Source of the DNA: Isochrysis galbana
Taxonomy: Eukaryota > Haptophyta > Isochrysidales > Isochrysidaceae
DNA length: 64,000 nt
Assembly: GCA_018136815.1 (NCBI GenBank)
Contig: CM030943.1
Location: 921,975-985,974, forward strand
Direction of reading: 5' to 3'
A program made the translations under genes and the position numbers. The notes beneath the pieces were generated by a model. The model did not search any database and was not told where the DNA came from. It saw only the letters and a list, made by a program, of their open reading frames with translations. Of the stretch, positions 32,348 to 42,878 are shown piece by piece (position 1 is the stretch's first letter; the number at the start of each line of letters is the position of its first letter).

Positions 32348-32689
32348 ACAGGCAGGATGGCGGCTCGACTTGTGCCACCATGAGCTCGGAAATTGTGCAC
32401 GAGTAGCTCATCATCTTTGCAACCCTGCATGGAGGTGTGAGCACGTGGTCGTATGTGTGTTTGGCGGCCAGCACAGCGCCCACACGCAATTTGCGATAAT
32501 AGGTAGGGACAGCTGGGCGCATCGCCGTGTACTCCGTCGATGGTCTCAGTTGGGAGACATCGCGCGGAAGTTGTTCACGCAGCTAGCTCAAGGCGCGGCT
32601 ACTCTGGACCCCCGAGGTACGTCGAAAGATGGGAACCATATGTGCTATGAGTGCGCCACCTCCTATGGAGTTGTTCGACGGAGGCAGGT

Positions 32690-32740
32690 GGGGATCGAAA
32701 AAAAACCATGGAGATTCAGGCTACTAGCTATGGGGGAACC
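32690..32740 (-). repeat. Family C tail fragment
   Basis: Minus-strand reading CTAGTAGCCTGAATCTCCAT followed by a T run resembles the family C 3' end. Confidence 0.4.
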
Positions 32741-32787
32741 ATCATACTCATACTCAAGGCATGCGGCTTGCCTCTTGCCTTCATCAG

Positions 32788-33700
32788 GCTCATCAGTAGC
32801 TCGGTCACTCACTCATTTTAACCACTATTTTCCACCTCCCCTGGGTGTCCAAGGATTCCGCAGGGTCCCCCCCTACCTGCCCCGGCAACTCCCTCCCCCC
32901 TTCGAACAACCCCCTCCCGCCCCACAGTGCTGGTGCATCAGTACCAGTACTGACGTCAGTTTTTTACATCAGTGTCAGTTCACCTCAAGCTGACAACTGA
33001 CAACTGATGTCAATTGTCAGTTGTCAGCAGCTTGGAGCGGGGAGAAAAACAAAACACGCAGTCCTCTTTACTTTCTACAGCCAAAGAAAAAATTTGGAAA
33101 ACAAGCCAAACTGGGGTTCGAACTCGTGCCCATCATCGCACACCGCAAGCACAGTCCGTCCTGAGCCGCTAGCCGCTAGGGGCCCGATATCGAACAAGGG
33201 CTTGGCGTTTTGTGGTATTTACATTTGCAGCAAAGACACAGGTCACTGATCACTGATGTCAGCTGATATTCTGTATTCTGCTCGCTCAGAGCCTTTGAGG
33301 TGATGTCAGCTGATGGACCTCATCAACTGACATCAGCTACTGATGTCAGTGTTAGCTCGAAGTTGGTGTCAGCTGATGGGCTGATGCACCATCACTGCCG
33401 CCCCACGAAGGGCGATGGCGATGGCGTCGGTGAGTGACCCCCCTCTCTTCAAGATCAGAGTCTCTTCCCCCGCGCGTGGCGGTCTATTTTGGGAGATTGA
33501 GGCGGGAGCTCATGGGAGGGAATCAGAGTGCGGTGAATGTGGGGCGCATCACTCTTAGAAACGCGGAGCTTCCGCGACGTCCGATCGCCCGCGATCGGCC
33601 GAAGAATGGCCTTGAGGTGGTGGCCATGCAGAGCCTAGAGCCAGAGCTCTCGCGAGCAGGGTGGGGGGTCACTGGTAGGTGGCACGCGGGTTCTTAACCA
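32788..33700 (+). repeat. Dispersed repeat family A, copy 2 (interrupted)
   Basis: It starts CGGTCACTCACTCATTTT, contains CCCCTGGGTGTCCAAGGAT and GTCCCCCCCTACCTGCCCCG, and is interrupted at 32925-33397. It then resumes with CGAAGGGCGATGGCG, GTCGGTGAGTGACCCC, GCGTGGCGGTCTATTTTGGG, AAACGCGGAGCTTCCGCG and GATCGGCCGAAGAATGGCC, ending near GCACGCGGGTTCTT. Copy 3 at 58735-59115 matches over the same length without the interruption. Confidence 0.85.
32925..33397. mobile_element. hAT-like non-autonomous element (473 bp)
   Basis: 17-bp terminal inverted repeats with one mismatch (CAGTGCTGGTGCATCAG at 32925-32941; complement at 33381-33397) and an 8-bp target duplication CCGCCCCA (32917-32924 and 33398-33405). 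The empty site is seen in family A copy 3. The CAGTG start is typical of hAT termini. The interior is rich in TGATGTCAGCTGATG words near both ends, a likely subterminal binding array. At about 33100-33190 (minus) there is a tRNA-like stretch with a GAGTTCGAACCC B-box look, suggesting a captured SINE relic. No transposase is present. Confidence 0.85.
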
Positions 33701-34935
33701 CGACCAACAGCGCAAGAAGCTCGCGCTTGCAACGCGACGCACCGTGCACCGTCCGCAGCGGCACTAAGGGCATCCTCTTTGCGGTTGACATTGCATTCAC
33801 AAACGGTTCTATAGTGTGGAGCTTCTTGGCACACAAGGCGGGACTGCCTGCGAATGATCACCGACGCAAGCGAACCAAGGTGTGTGTGCAACCACACACC
33901 ACACACACGCCTGCACGTGCCATGTGCTTGCTGCACTGTGCTCTCCCGCCCTTCCTTGCATTGTGCCGCTCACTTCGCCTGCCGCCGGCTGTGACCTGCC
34001 GTGGGCCTGTCGATGCCTTTGCGTACAGGTGGAATTCTGCCTGCAGTGGGCCACACACGTTCTCGAACGAACGCAGACACTTCGGAAGCGCAAGCCCGCA
34101 GGCTTGTGTGTTGTGCAGGCAGGGGCAATGATGATAAATTCGGGAGAGTTTCTGAGCCCAGCCTCCAAACACGTGCAGCGGCGCGCCGAACACGAGCTGG
34201 TTGACATGGGCAAGGTTGCGAGAAGAACCGCCGCACCGGGTCACGTGGTCCGCTCAAGAAAGCCGAGCGTGTGTCCGTCCCCGCTAAAGGGTCTGTGTGG
34301 GTATTCTCAATGTGCTGTGCAGAAGCCGAAGCGACCCCAGTATAGGTGCTTTGTGCTTTGCCTGTCGCGAAGGTATCGGCAGCTATTATCACTTGTCGTG
34401 CTTCTTTGCCACCCACCGGTGTCTCCGAGAATAGTTGGAGGTTTTTGCCCGATTTTGTCCGTTTTTGCATTTTCCGTGATTTCGCACTGTTGGAAAGCCT
34501 CTATAGACTTAATCCTGGAGCCCGTGCTGCATAGGGTGTTCTATCCTGCCTATGTGGAGGCCACCCAGCTAAAAAAACAAGGCTAGCGAGCCCGCCAACC
34601 CAAATGCCGACATCAAAAAATCGGCTTATAGGGACGTACTAGGGTTAAGGGTGGCACACACCGGCACTGACCCATCACCGCCCCTCGCACCGACCGCAGG
34701 AACTCCTCGGTTCGCTTGCGCCCGGCCGCGATGCCATTGGTACGCTTGACGTCGTCAAGCGCTCGTTCGGACGCCTGGATGTAGAATTGCTCCTAAGGGC
34801 GGTAGGACGCAACAAGCCGGTCGCGACCGGGGTGTTCCTGAATACAATATATGTACCAACCCCAGATGGCCTTGTCCAAGCAGGCATGTCGGTTGCGCAA
34901 ACGCGTAGTCTTAAAGACTACCGTGTAGTCTTGGG
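33701..34935 (+). other. Exon-like open segments, unknown gene, low confidence
   Basis: Several segments look coding and are bounded by splice-like signals. About 33755-33880 reads KGILFAVDIAFTNGSIVWSF and ends AAG|GTGTGT. About 34029-34290 (after ...GCGTACAG) begins VEFCLQWATHVLERTQTLRK. About 34701-34910 (after ...GACCGCAG) reads ELLGSLAPGRDAIGTLDVVK and continues RNKPVATGVFLNTIYVPTPD. They may be exons of one unknown gene just downstream of repeat A. I could not fix a consistent frame across all junctions, so no CDS is called. Confidence 0.3.
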
Positions 34936-35989
34936 CGGGGGGGGGGGGGGAAGACAACGGAAAATGTTAGCCTCATTGATTGCCGCCTCATGCTATCAAC
35001 GGCCAATGCCTCGCCACGCACGGTCCGCCCCCCCCTCCCCCTGCCTGAGAGTCTTCCCTATCATCTCCCTGCTTTGGGTGCCCAGGTTTGCCCTGACAAT
35101 CCACTAAACAGCGCCCGACAGCCGTGGGGTCAGCAAGTGCTCGGGCGCCTGGCGAGCGCGTCGAGCGATTCCCAAATTGGTACCCTTGCGGAGACCCCAA
35201 GCGATCGGGTCGCGGCGGCACCAAGCGTAGTTGCAGCGCACATTACAATCCCGCCGGCTGTGTGCCAGATTGTACGCCCTGTAATGACGTTGCGAGTGTG
35301 CGCGTGTGCGCGTGTGCGTGATCACCTTCAGCGTCTGGAGTTTGCGTTGCGAGTTGCGACGGCGACGGTGATCTGTGATCTGCCGCACTTCCGATCGATC
35401 AAAATGTTGCATCAATGGCGTCGAGCGTCACATACTTGTGATGTTTGTGCGTAGCATGACCCGTGCGATGTCATGTGAGCGACAAAGCGACCAACGGTCA
35501 TATCAAGCCTATATGACCGTGATAATAGAGGTCAAAACAAACCAGTATACGTGCTGCAGAATGAGCTCGACCTAACGTTACGTACGAAAACACTTGCAGC
35601 CCTTCGTGTGCGCCTGCTGTGCATCCTCGGCGCCTTCTGCTCCCTTTGCTGGGTGGTACGCCTCGTCACCGTGCGCTTGCTGTGCGTCCTCAGCGCCCTG
35701 TGCGCCCTCGGGATTGGCGGCGCCCTACGCCTGCTGGACGCGGCGCTCACGACTGCTGCCGTCCAAATACACAAGATAGTTTCGTTTTCCTTGAAATACT
35801 ACCTCAACAAGTTTCGTTACCGTTACTCTATAACTTTTTTCATATCGCGGTAGGGAACCCCTGCGGGCCCATCATTCCAATTTCTCGGATCCTAGTGATC
35901 ACCCTCATGGGACTCTGCATGTTGCGGTTACGGTGAGGCACCATGAGCCATGAGGTTTCGCAAACTGCAGAAGTGTGAAGTGTACCGCG
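34936..35989. other. Intergenic, no gene recognised
   Basis: Overlapping short frames on both strands; no motif. The word AACGTTACGTACGAAAACAC (about 35574) resembles AACGTTATGTACGAAAACGC near 63781, a minor shared repeat. Confidence 0.3.
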
Positions 35990-36185
35990 CCAGCTTGAGG
36001 CCCAGCTATCGTCCCGGCACTGGCACAATCGCGATGGCCAGGGCGGCCAAGAGGAGAGAGAGCGACGCCATCGATCGCGCTCTCTTCGCAACAGGACCGG
36101 CTAAATTGACTTTTACAATTCTCCTTTCTACTACCAAAACAACATTCACAGTAATACGCAGAATACTAACGTAAACAAGATCGGC
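35990..36185 (+). repeat. Dispersed repeat family E, copy 2
   Basis: It matches 20320-20515 in order: GATGGCCAGGGCGGCCAAGA, GAGCGACGCCATCGATCGCG, TCTCTTCGCAACAGGACCGG, and ACGCAGAATACTAACGTAAA. Confidence 0.65.
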
Positions 36186-36419
36186 GTAGGATGAGAGAGA
36201 GGGAGAGAAGAGAGGGGGGGAGAGAAGGAGAGGGAGGAAGAGGCCCGTCGCCCCTTCTTGTGCGAAGAGGATCCCTACCTACTAAGTAAGTAAAGTAGTA
36301 GGAGAGACAGAGAGGGAGACAGGTAAGAGACAGATGGGGGGGGGGGGGGGTCGGTAACATGATCCAATCGCAAGGCCGTGCGAGCCGACGGCGCAATCAT
36401 AGACGATACGTTGCCAAGT

Positions 36420-39400
36420 TCACTTGCGCGGCGCCACCATCGAGACAAAAAAGAATATTACGAGCATGGCAGGGAAGATGACGCTCATCGAGACGGTATC
36501 GCCGTACGCAGCGATGATGCTCTCGACCCGCGCGTGCCGTCGCCCCCACCGCTTGCGCGTACGGTACCACCAGTCACCGCGCTGCTGCTGCGAGAAATAG
36601 AGCGTGACAACATCTGACACATCCATCTTGTGGGATCCATCTTGGATGCTGACCGCCGACGCGTCGGCAGGCGTGACCCTGTCAGCTGAAATTGAGCTCG
36701 GCGCAACGTCTCCGGCGCCAGCTGAGCAACCGCGGACGGCGCGCACACGCGCGGTGCGAAAGGCGCGCTGCAGTTTCCGCACGGCCACCTTCGCCCGCGC
36801 GTTGTTGCGCACCTGCGTGGATGCGCGTGGGGACGTGAGCAAGGCAGCGAACGCGCATACGTCCTCCGGATATCTCGTAGGCCGAGCCGGCGAGATGCTC
36901 GCGCCGGCTGCAGCGCGCCGCAGGCAACTCCTTCAAGGGCGCTTACAATTTCAAATGCTAAGGCGCCGGAATAGTTGGGCAGGGCTGGCGGGCACGTACC
37001 TCCTTGAGCCGAGCGTCGAGCTCCTTGCGGTACAACTCCGATTGATGGCACTGGCAGACGATGATGCTCTCAATGGCCATGAGCGCGAGTAGGATGGTGT
37101 TCAAGATGGTGAACCACTGCAGGCGTGAGAGCGAGCCTGTCTCAGGCATCTTGTCCACGAGGACAATCTGCCATGAAACGGGGGGGGGGGGGGACGTGGA
37201 GGGCCGGCACTTGCGCCGGTCCAGGAGCGGTACAGCCAGGGGTAAGGGGCGCCGGCAGCCACGTCGCGAGCCCTCGACTATGTGAGGGTGCGGCGCGGAC
37301 CTGGAACACGTTGATCGCCAAGAGGAGAGTGAGAGAGATGCCAAGGCGGGCATCGACAGAGGACGGGTCGATGAAGAATGTGCACCAGCCCAGGATGACG
37401 AGCACAAACTGCATGATAATGTAGTTAAAGATGTGGTAGAGATTGCGCCGGGCAATGGTGATGGAGAAGGTGACCTGGCAGACCTGCGAGCAGTGTGGTG
37501 CGCGAGCGGCGCGCCCTCCTGAGCGCAGAGTGGGTGCGGGGGCCCTCGCGACGCGTTACGTGCCGCTGGAGCGCCGCTGCGCGAGCGTAGGTACACGCAC
37601 CGTGTACTCGCCGCCAGCGATGAAAGCTTCCATGACCTCAGGCAGGTTGTTGTTCAGATGCTCGCGCAGCGCCAACGCCGGGTTGTTCTGGTTGGACCAG
37701 TCCGAGGACTTGAGCTCAAACAGGGGATCCTTAGGCGACCGGCTTGGGTTGGCCGTGAAGTCCAGGATATCCCACAGCTGATTCGCGGGCCGTGACGACC
37801 GGGAGACCTGCGGCCATAACGAAACCGATTCTCTGAGGCCCCACGACCGAGTTCTCACGCGTCGGGCATGCTCCACCCGGAGCCTGCAGGGCTGATCCAC
37901 GAGCCCATTCGACTCTCGTGCGCAGGTGGTGGCAAGGCCAGTGTGCACGGCCGCGTGCCTGCTCTGGCAGCCCATCCCAAATGAGCGGCTTGTCACCATC
38001 CTCCCAGCCGGCACCCAACTGCAAGTCAGGGAGCTCGACGACAGTCGAGTTGCGCAGCCCGGTGACGAAGCATGCCTTATCGGACGTGTCGGTCGACGGC
38101 AAGCGCATCGTGAAGTTGAGCGTGTGCTTGTCGAACGGCAGCATGTTGTAGTCAAGACTCACGAGGAATTTAGCCCGCTGTCGGTACTGTCAGCCACGGG
38201 ACGTGCGAGGGGCCGAGCGTTAGGAGCAGAGGGAGCCGGCACTCCGCTGCCGTGCCCTAGCGCGCTCCACACGGTGCGCGCCCATGCGCGCACCTGCAAA
38301 TAGGCAAGCGACTGCTTTAGACCGGCGATGGCATTGTCGCCGCTGTCGTTCTGGTCCTCACCCACATGTGTGGTGAAGCCAAGGTCCTGCACCATCTGCG
38401 GCTCCTCGTCGCCGAGGAGGGCATCGGGCAATAGCACCTTGGGCTTCCAGTAGTAATTGCACGGATCGCTGGGCTCCATATCGTCCTCGGTGAGGCTAAT
38501 GCACCGGCTGAAAATGCGATTGTCTTCCCAAGCGAAGTTGACATAATATTCCACCTCGAAGAAGTTGGGCGCCTGCACCTCGATCAGCCGCTCGAGGATG
38601 ACCTGCACGTAAAGCTGGGTGGGACCAATCCGGAAACCGGCCGGCTGGCCGAGGTCAAACTGGCCTGCGGTGGAAAGCTCGTTTAGGTAGTCCTGGAAGA
38701 TGGTGTGAGTGGAAAAAGCCTGCCCTTTGGTGAAGCCCAGGTCCTCGTAGTCGCTGAGCTCGAAAGCTGCCCATTGTGCCCCCGTGATGTGGTTGTCGTA
38801 GAAGGTGTCCTTCGCTGTAGGCGGCAACCCGACCGTCTTGGCATACAGGAGCAAGAAGAACGCGGCGGTCTCGGGACTGAAGAGGGTTGGCGCTTGGAGG
38901 GGCAAGCGTAAGATGGCGGCGGCCGATTCATCATTGATCAGCTGCGGCGCGTCGCACTGGCTAGAGGCGGCCACCAACCAATTGATGATTTCCTGCCAAA
39001 GGAAGGAGCGGATGAAAACGAGTCGCAAATGTAGCGCAGAAGAGGCCGGAAAGACAATCAAAAATGAAGACGAAGAGAAGGGAATGCGGGGAGAAAGAGA
39101 ATAGAGCGGGGGGTGGCGAGAGAGGGCGAGGTCGAGTGCATGAGTGGATGAGTGAGTGCGGGACGGAGGGAGGGCGCAGAGGCAGGGAGGAAGGGGAGAG
39201 TTTGTGGAAGGAAGGTGGACGACAAGATTCCCACCCTTCGCGGATCGAATCGCGGCGAGATGACAGGGGCCAGACCATGGCTTGCGGAGGAGGGAGGGAC
39301 GGGAGAGAAGGGGGTGGGGCTTCTCACCTCCGAAGGAAAGTACCGAATGAACGTGAGGCCGAGCAGAGACTCATCCAGCGCCTGCAGCTCACATTCGGTG

Positions 39401-39702
39401 GCATTGAGGCGTCCGGCGGCGCAATCGGCCTGAAGCCCTTCCAGACAACCGGCCGGCAGCACCGCCGCCGCCCTAGTCCCCGCAGGAGAGGAGGTAGAAA
39501 AGGCGGCGGCAGCGTTGGCGTCCCAGCCGAGAGTGACACAGTCGCAGCTCTGGGCAGAGAGGGAGAGAGCGCGGCGCGAGGGAAGCCGACGGGCGGCGAA
39601 GCCACGAACACGAGAAAGCCAGCCGTGAGTACCGCCGCCTCCTGCCACACCTGAAGCTGCGGGAGAGAACAGAACGAGGAGGAGGGCAGCGAGCGCCGCC
39701 AT
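36420..39702 (-). CDS. Pentameric ligand-gated ion channel subunit (Cys-loop superfamily)
   Basis: Seven predicted exons on minus: 39702-39328, 38992-38294, 38177-37959, 37807-37601, 37483-37301, 37167-37000 and 36812-36420 (747 aa, all junctions phase 0). Introns are GT-AG except one likely GC-AG (37958-37808). A signal peptide (MAALAALLLVLFSPAASG) leads into an extra N-terminal region of about 200 residues, Cys-rich near 50-110, of no family I know. The extracellular ligand-binding domain follows: a YYVNFAWEDNRIFSR strand, WKPKVLLPD, and SLDYNMLPFDKHTLNF with the PFD signature at 372-374. The two loop cysteines are lacking, as in bacterial members. M1 is about 519-538, M2 545-561 and beyond (ARLGISLTLLLAINVFQ), M3 577-598, M4 about 725-743. 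The M3-M4 loop carries an IQ-like motif at 631-641. It should form a plasma or endomembrane ion channel; ligand and ion selectivity are unknown. Confidence 0.9.
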
Positions 39703-40029
39703 TGCCTCTCCTCTCTCTTCTCTCTCTTCTTTGATATCTTCTCTCATCTAATCTCTCCTACTCTGTCATCTTTGATCTCTTCTCTCCGTCTCTAATCTCT
39801 TCTCTCTCATCATCTCTGATCTCTTCTCCCTCAAAATCTCTTCTCTCTGATGACGTCTCGATCTCTCCTCTTTTTTCTCACGTCTCACATCTCTCACTTC
39901 TCTTCCATGTCTTCTCCCTTCCCTCTCCTCCTCTGCCTCCTCTTCCCTCCGCTCTCTTTCACTTTACGGAGTGTTTTGTCTTGGGCGACGAGCGAGTTGC
40001 AAGTTGCAAGGGAGTCAAAAGAAGAGGGG
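39703..40029. promoter_or_regulatory. Homopurine/homopyrimidine upstream region of the channel gene
   Basis: From 39703 to about 39965 the plus strand is nearly all C/T (TCTCTTCTCTC, ATCTCTTCTCTC words), so the coding strand is purine-rich right up to the start codon. No gene fits here. Confidence 0.4.
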
Positions 40030-41420
40030 TTTCGCAGCGACTCCACGGGGACTCAAGAGTACTTCACAAGGCTTCATTCCCCAAAGTTGAGTCGCTGTTG
40101 AGTCGCTCTTGCAAAAGACCGAATCAGACGGCGGAGACCCAACAGAGGGAGCTCCTCAACCAATGCGCCGCCAGAGCGCGCTGGCCTGCGATGCCCACCA
40201 GGCCCTTCACGGCGCGAGAGCTGGAGGACTGCAGGCTGGCCATGTTTCTGGCGCTGGAGGAGCGGAGAGCCAGGGCGCGCAAGAGGGCTCGCGACGGGCC
40301 GGACGCCGCCACAGATGACTTCAGCGGAGCCGCTCACGCGGACGACGCGGTCTCGCATAGGGCCCGAGCGGCTCTCCATCGCAAGGCAGGAGCGGGAGGC
40401 TGCAGCAGCTGGCGGCGGCGACGACGTGCTCACGCGCGACGTCTACGCGCGCTTTGGCGTGCGCCTCGTCGACCTGCGACGCTTCGTGGACGCGTTGGAC
40501 ATGCCTCCAGGCATGCGTCTACGTGATCGCCATGTGATGAGTGGCGAGGAAGCTGTTCTCATCACCTTACGCAGATTTAAGCACGCAAGTGAATAGCCAC
40601 GCCTGCGCCTGTGCACACACGTATCTGCCTTCCCATCTGCCCCCTTCCCTCTCACTCCGCGCCTCGTCTCCCAATCCCGTGCTGCAGGTAGTGCGGCGGC
40701 ACTCACACATGGGAGTTGGGCCGCAGTGAAGCGGCCATCAGCGCAGCGCATGCTGCAGTGGTAGAGCACATTCACACAAGGTTCCCCCATCTCCTAGATT
40801 CCCGTAGCTTTTCTGCGTTTGCCCCCCTCTTCCCAAGGTTTGCGGGCGCCTTCGTGGAAGCAGGGGTTCCATTGCCCAACCTTGTCGGCTTCATTGATTG
40901 GAAGTTGTGGAAGGTAGCCCGACCCGTTCGAGCACAGTCTGTGTTGTACTCAGGACATAAAAGGTGCCATGGAGTGAAAATTCAAGGTGTTGTGTGTTCC
41001 CAACGGCATCCAGCCTTGGCCGTACGGTCCTATCGATGGGTCGCGCCATGATTCTTTTGTGCTGCAGGCATCAGGATTAATACCGATCTTGCACCGAATG
41101 TGCACCAGTGCTGGACGCACGTTTGTCTTGTTTGGCGACTCCGCTTTCCCAATGTCACCGTACCTATACCGCATGTACCGTGGGAACAAGCCTCCATGGC
41201 AGGCTTTCTTCAATTCTTCAATAGAGTGTTGGCACCCCATCGCGTCAGTGTAGAATGGGGTTTCGGAAAAGTCAAAAAAATCGCCAATTTGTGGCCGTGG
41301 ATGGATGTCGCGATGTCGCACGTTCACAACAAGTGCTACTCCGCGATGTTGATGCGTATCTGCGTGTGGCAAATGTACTTGCAAACATGCACACATGCTT
41401 GTACGGGAGCATTGTGATTG
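40030..41420 (+). pseudogene. PIF/Harbinger-like DDE transposase pseudogene, copy B
   Basis: After a GCAGCGACTCCACGGGGAC head, the start MPTRPFTARELEDCRLAMFL (40192) leads into a helical N-terminal part (LVDLRRFVDALDMPPGMRLR, then GEEAVLITLRRF). An apparent intron (about 40589-40690) precedes a LGRSEAAISAAHAAVVEHI helix-turn-helix. The DDE_Tnp_4-type nuclease follows: GFIDWK (first Asp), YGPIDGSRHDSF, FGDSAFPMSPYLYR (second Asp) and RVSVEWGFGKVKKI (Glu). At least three frameshifts (about 40320, 41000 and 41225) break it. The upstream half is shared with copy A at 30180-30745 (inverted). Catalytic residues survive, so decay is fairly recent. Confidence 0.8.
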
Positions 41421-41971
41421 TGAGCTCGAAGTTCAAAGTGTACCCTCCCCCTTTGGAGCTGTTCATGGCAGGTAAAATTATGTACATATATATCGTAACT
41501 GCGCAGCATAGTTTCGTGAATCTTTCAATGATGCGTATTAGTACCGATTATGGTACGACGTGGAACTCTCGTACATAGGAATCCCGATTATAGGGGACCA
41601 CGCGCGAAGCGCGCCGCCTAACCTAGACCCGTCCCCACCGGCGAAGTGGGGGGAAATGTGTTATTTATTTTGGCGTAGTATTCGCCGTCTTGGGTTATGT
41701 GTATCGTCGTTTTCGGTGTTTCCGCGCCTAGGCGCTCGGCCCCCGTCCGTGTCTTCGCTCGTTTGAGCTACGGCGTCCTCTTGCGACGATGACTCCAATA
41801 CGTGTTGCGCGTGGGTTTTTATGTTTTTCCACGTCCTTAAGAATTTGTCTCTTGGGATGTATTCTCCTTTCAATTGTATGTATGTATCGTTGTTCTTTAA
41901 GTATTGTTCACATTCTTCCTCGGTAAAACTTGTTGTACATCCTTACAACAGGCCTGCCCCGAAAACGCATC
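41421..41971. other. Intergenic after Harbinger pseudogene
   Basis: AT-richer than average; probably the 3' part of the element, but I find no matching inverted terminus. Confidence 0.3.
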
Positions 41972-42168
41972 CACAACCGGGCCCGTGGTAGCGCACCAGG
42001 GCCGCACCCCCGACACCGAAGACAAAGGAAAGAGGGGGAGAGGGGGGGAAGGTGAGGGTGAGGAGGTGGTAGAAAGGGATGGAAGGGCGTTGTGTGATAT
42101 GCGGTGAAAGGTGCCGTCTAGTAATCTAGGTGTGTAGCCCTGAATCTTCAGATTTTTTTTTTGAAGTC
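41972..42168 (+). repeat. Family C retroposon-like repeat, copy 4
   Basis: GTGGTAGCGCACCAGGGCCG head, CACCGAAGACAAAGGAAAG, a G/A-rich middle, then CTAGGTGTGTAGCCCTGAAT, CTTCAGA and T10. This is the longest and best preserved tail. Confidence 0.7.
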
Positions 42169-42878
42169 TTGCAGCTGCAGCAAGTGCTAAGTGCTTTCTA
42201 CTTTCTAGTTTCTAGTACCCAGATAGCAGGCGAATGGACGGTGTTTCCCACTTCTTGCTTCTTGACATTGTCGATGCCATTGTGCACTTTGCGCCCGTTC
42301 CGAGATCATAAAATGTGGTTTATGATCTCCGGCTTCTGAGGCTCGTTCTGAGTGCGGCAACGTCTATATCGGGTATAGAATCGGTATAATGGTAGCAAGT
42401 GAGCAACCGCCAAGGGTTAAACTATAACAATAGTCTTTCTCGCAGGACTTAAACCAGGTAAAGCTAGCTATTACTATGACTACGACTAGCGACTACGTCT
42501 ACTCTACTTTAGTACTCTTGTCTCTTGGTTGTTGCTGTTGCCACCGATAGATTGTGTGAACCCTAGGCAGTCTGTTTCGTCAACTGGCTGGGCTCGTGCA
42601 CTGTCGGTTATTTCCCTTCTCCTATGGGAGCTAGAGCGAGATGATGATATGATGATCCATCCACACGTGATGATTGAGGGACAGCCGGCAGTGGGGAAGA
42701 CAGAGGATATAGAGCGAGCGGAGAGTAGCGCGAGCGTGCTGATGACACCACCACCGATCACAATGGAGAAGTGGTGCCACGCATATCTGAGTATCCCCAG
42801 ACTCTACTCTATGAGTATCTGGGGTCCCATGCGAACAGAACACGCCGCCACGCGTCGCGGACGGTGGAGCTCCCCTCA
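42169..42878. other. Intergenic, LINE 5'-end word on minus strand
   Basis: No gene. At 42419-42434 the minus strand carries the 16-nt word ACTATTGTTATAGTTT that otherwise begins both LINE copies. Confidence 0.4.
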
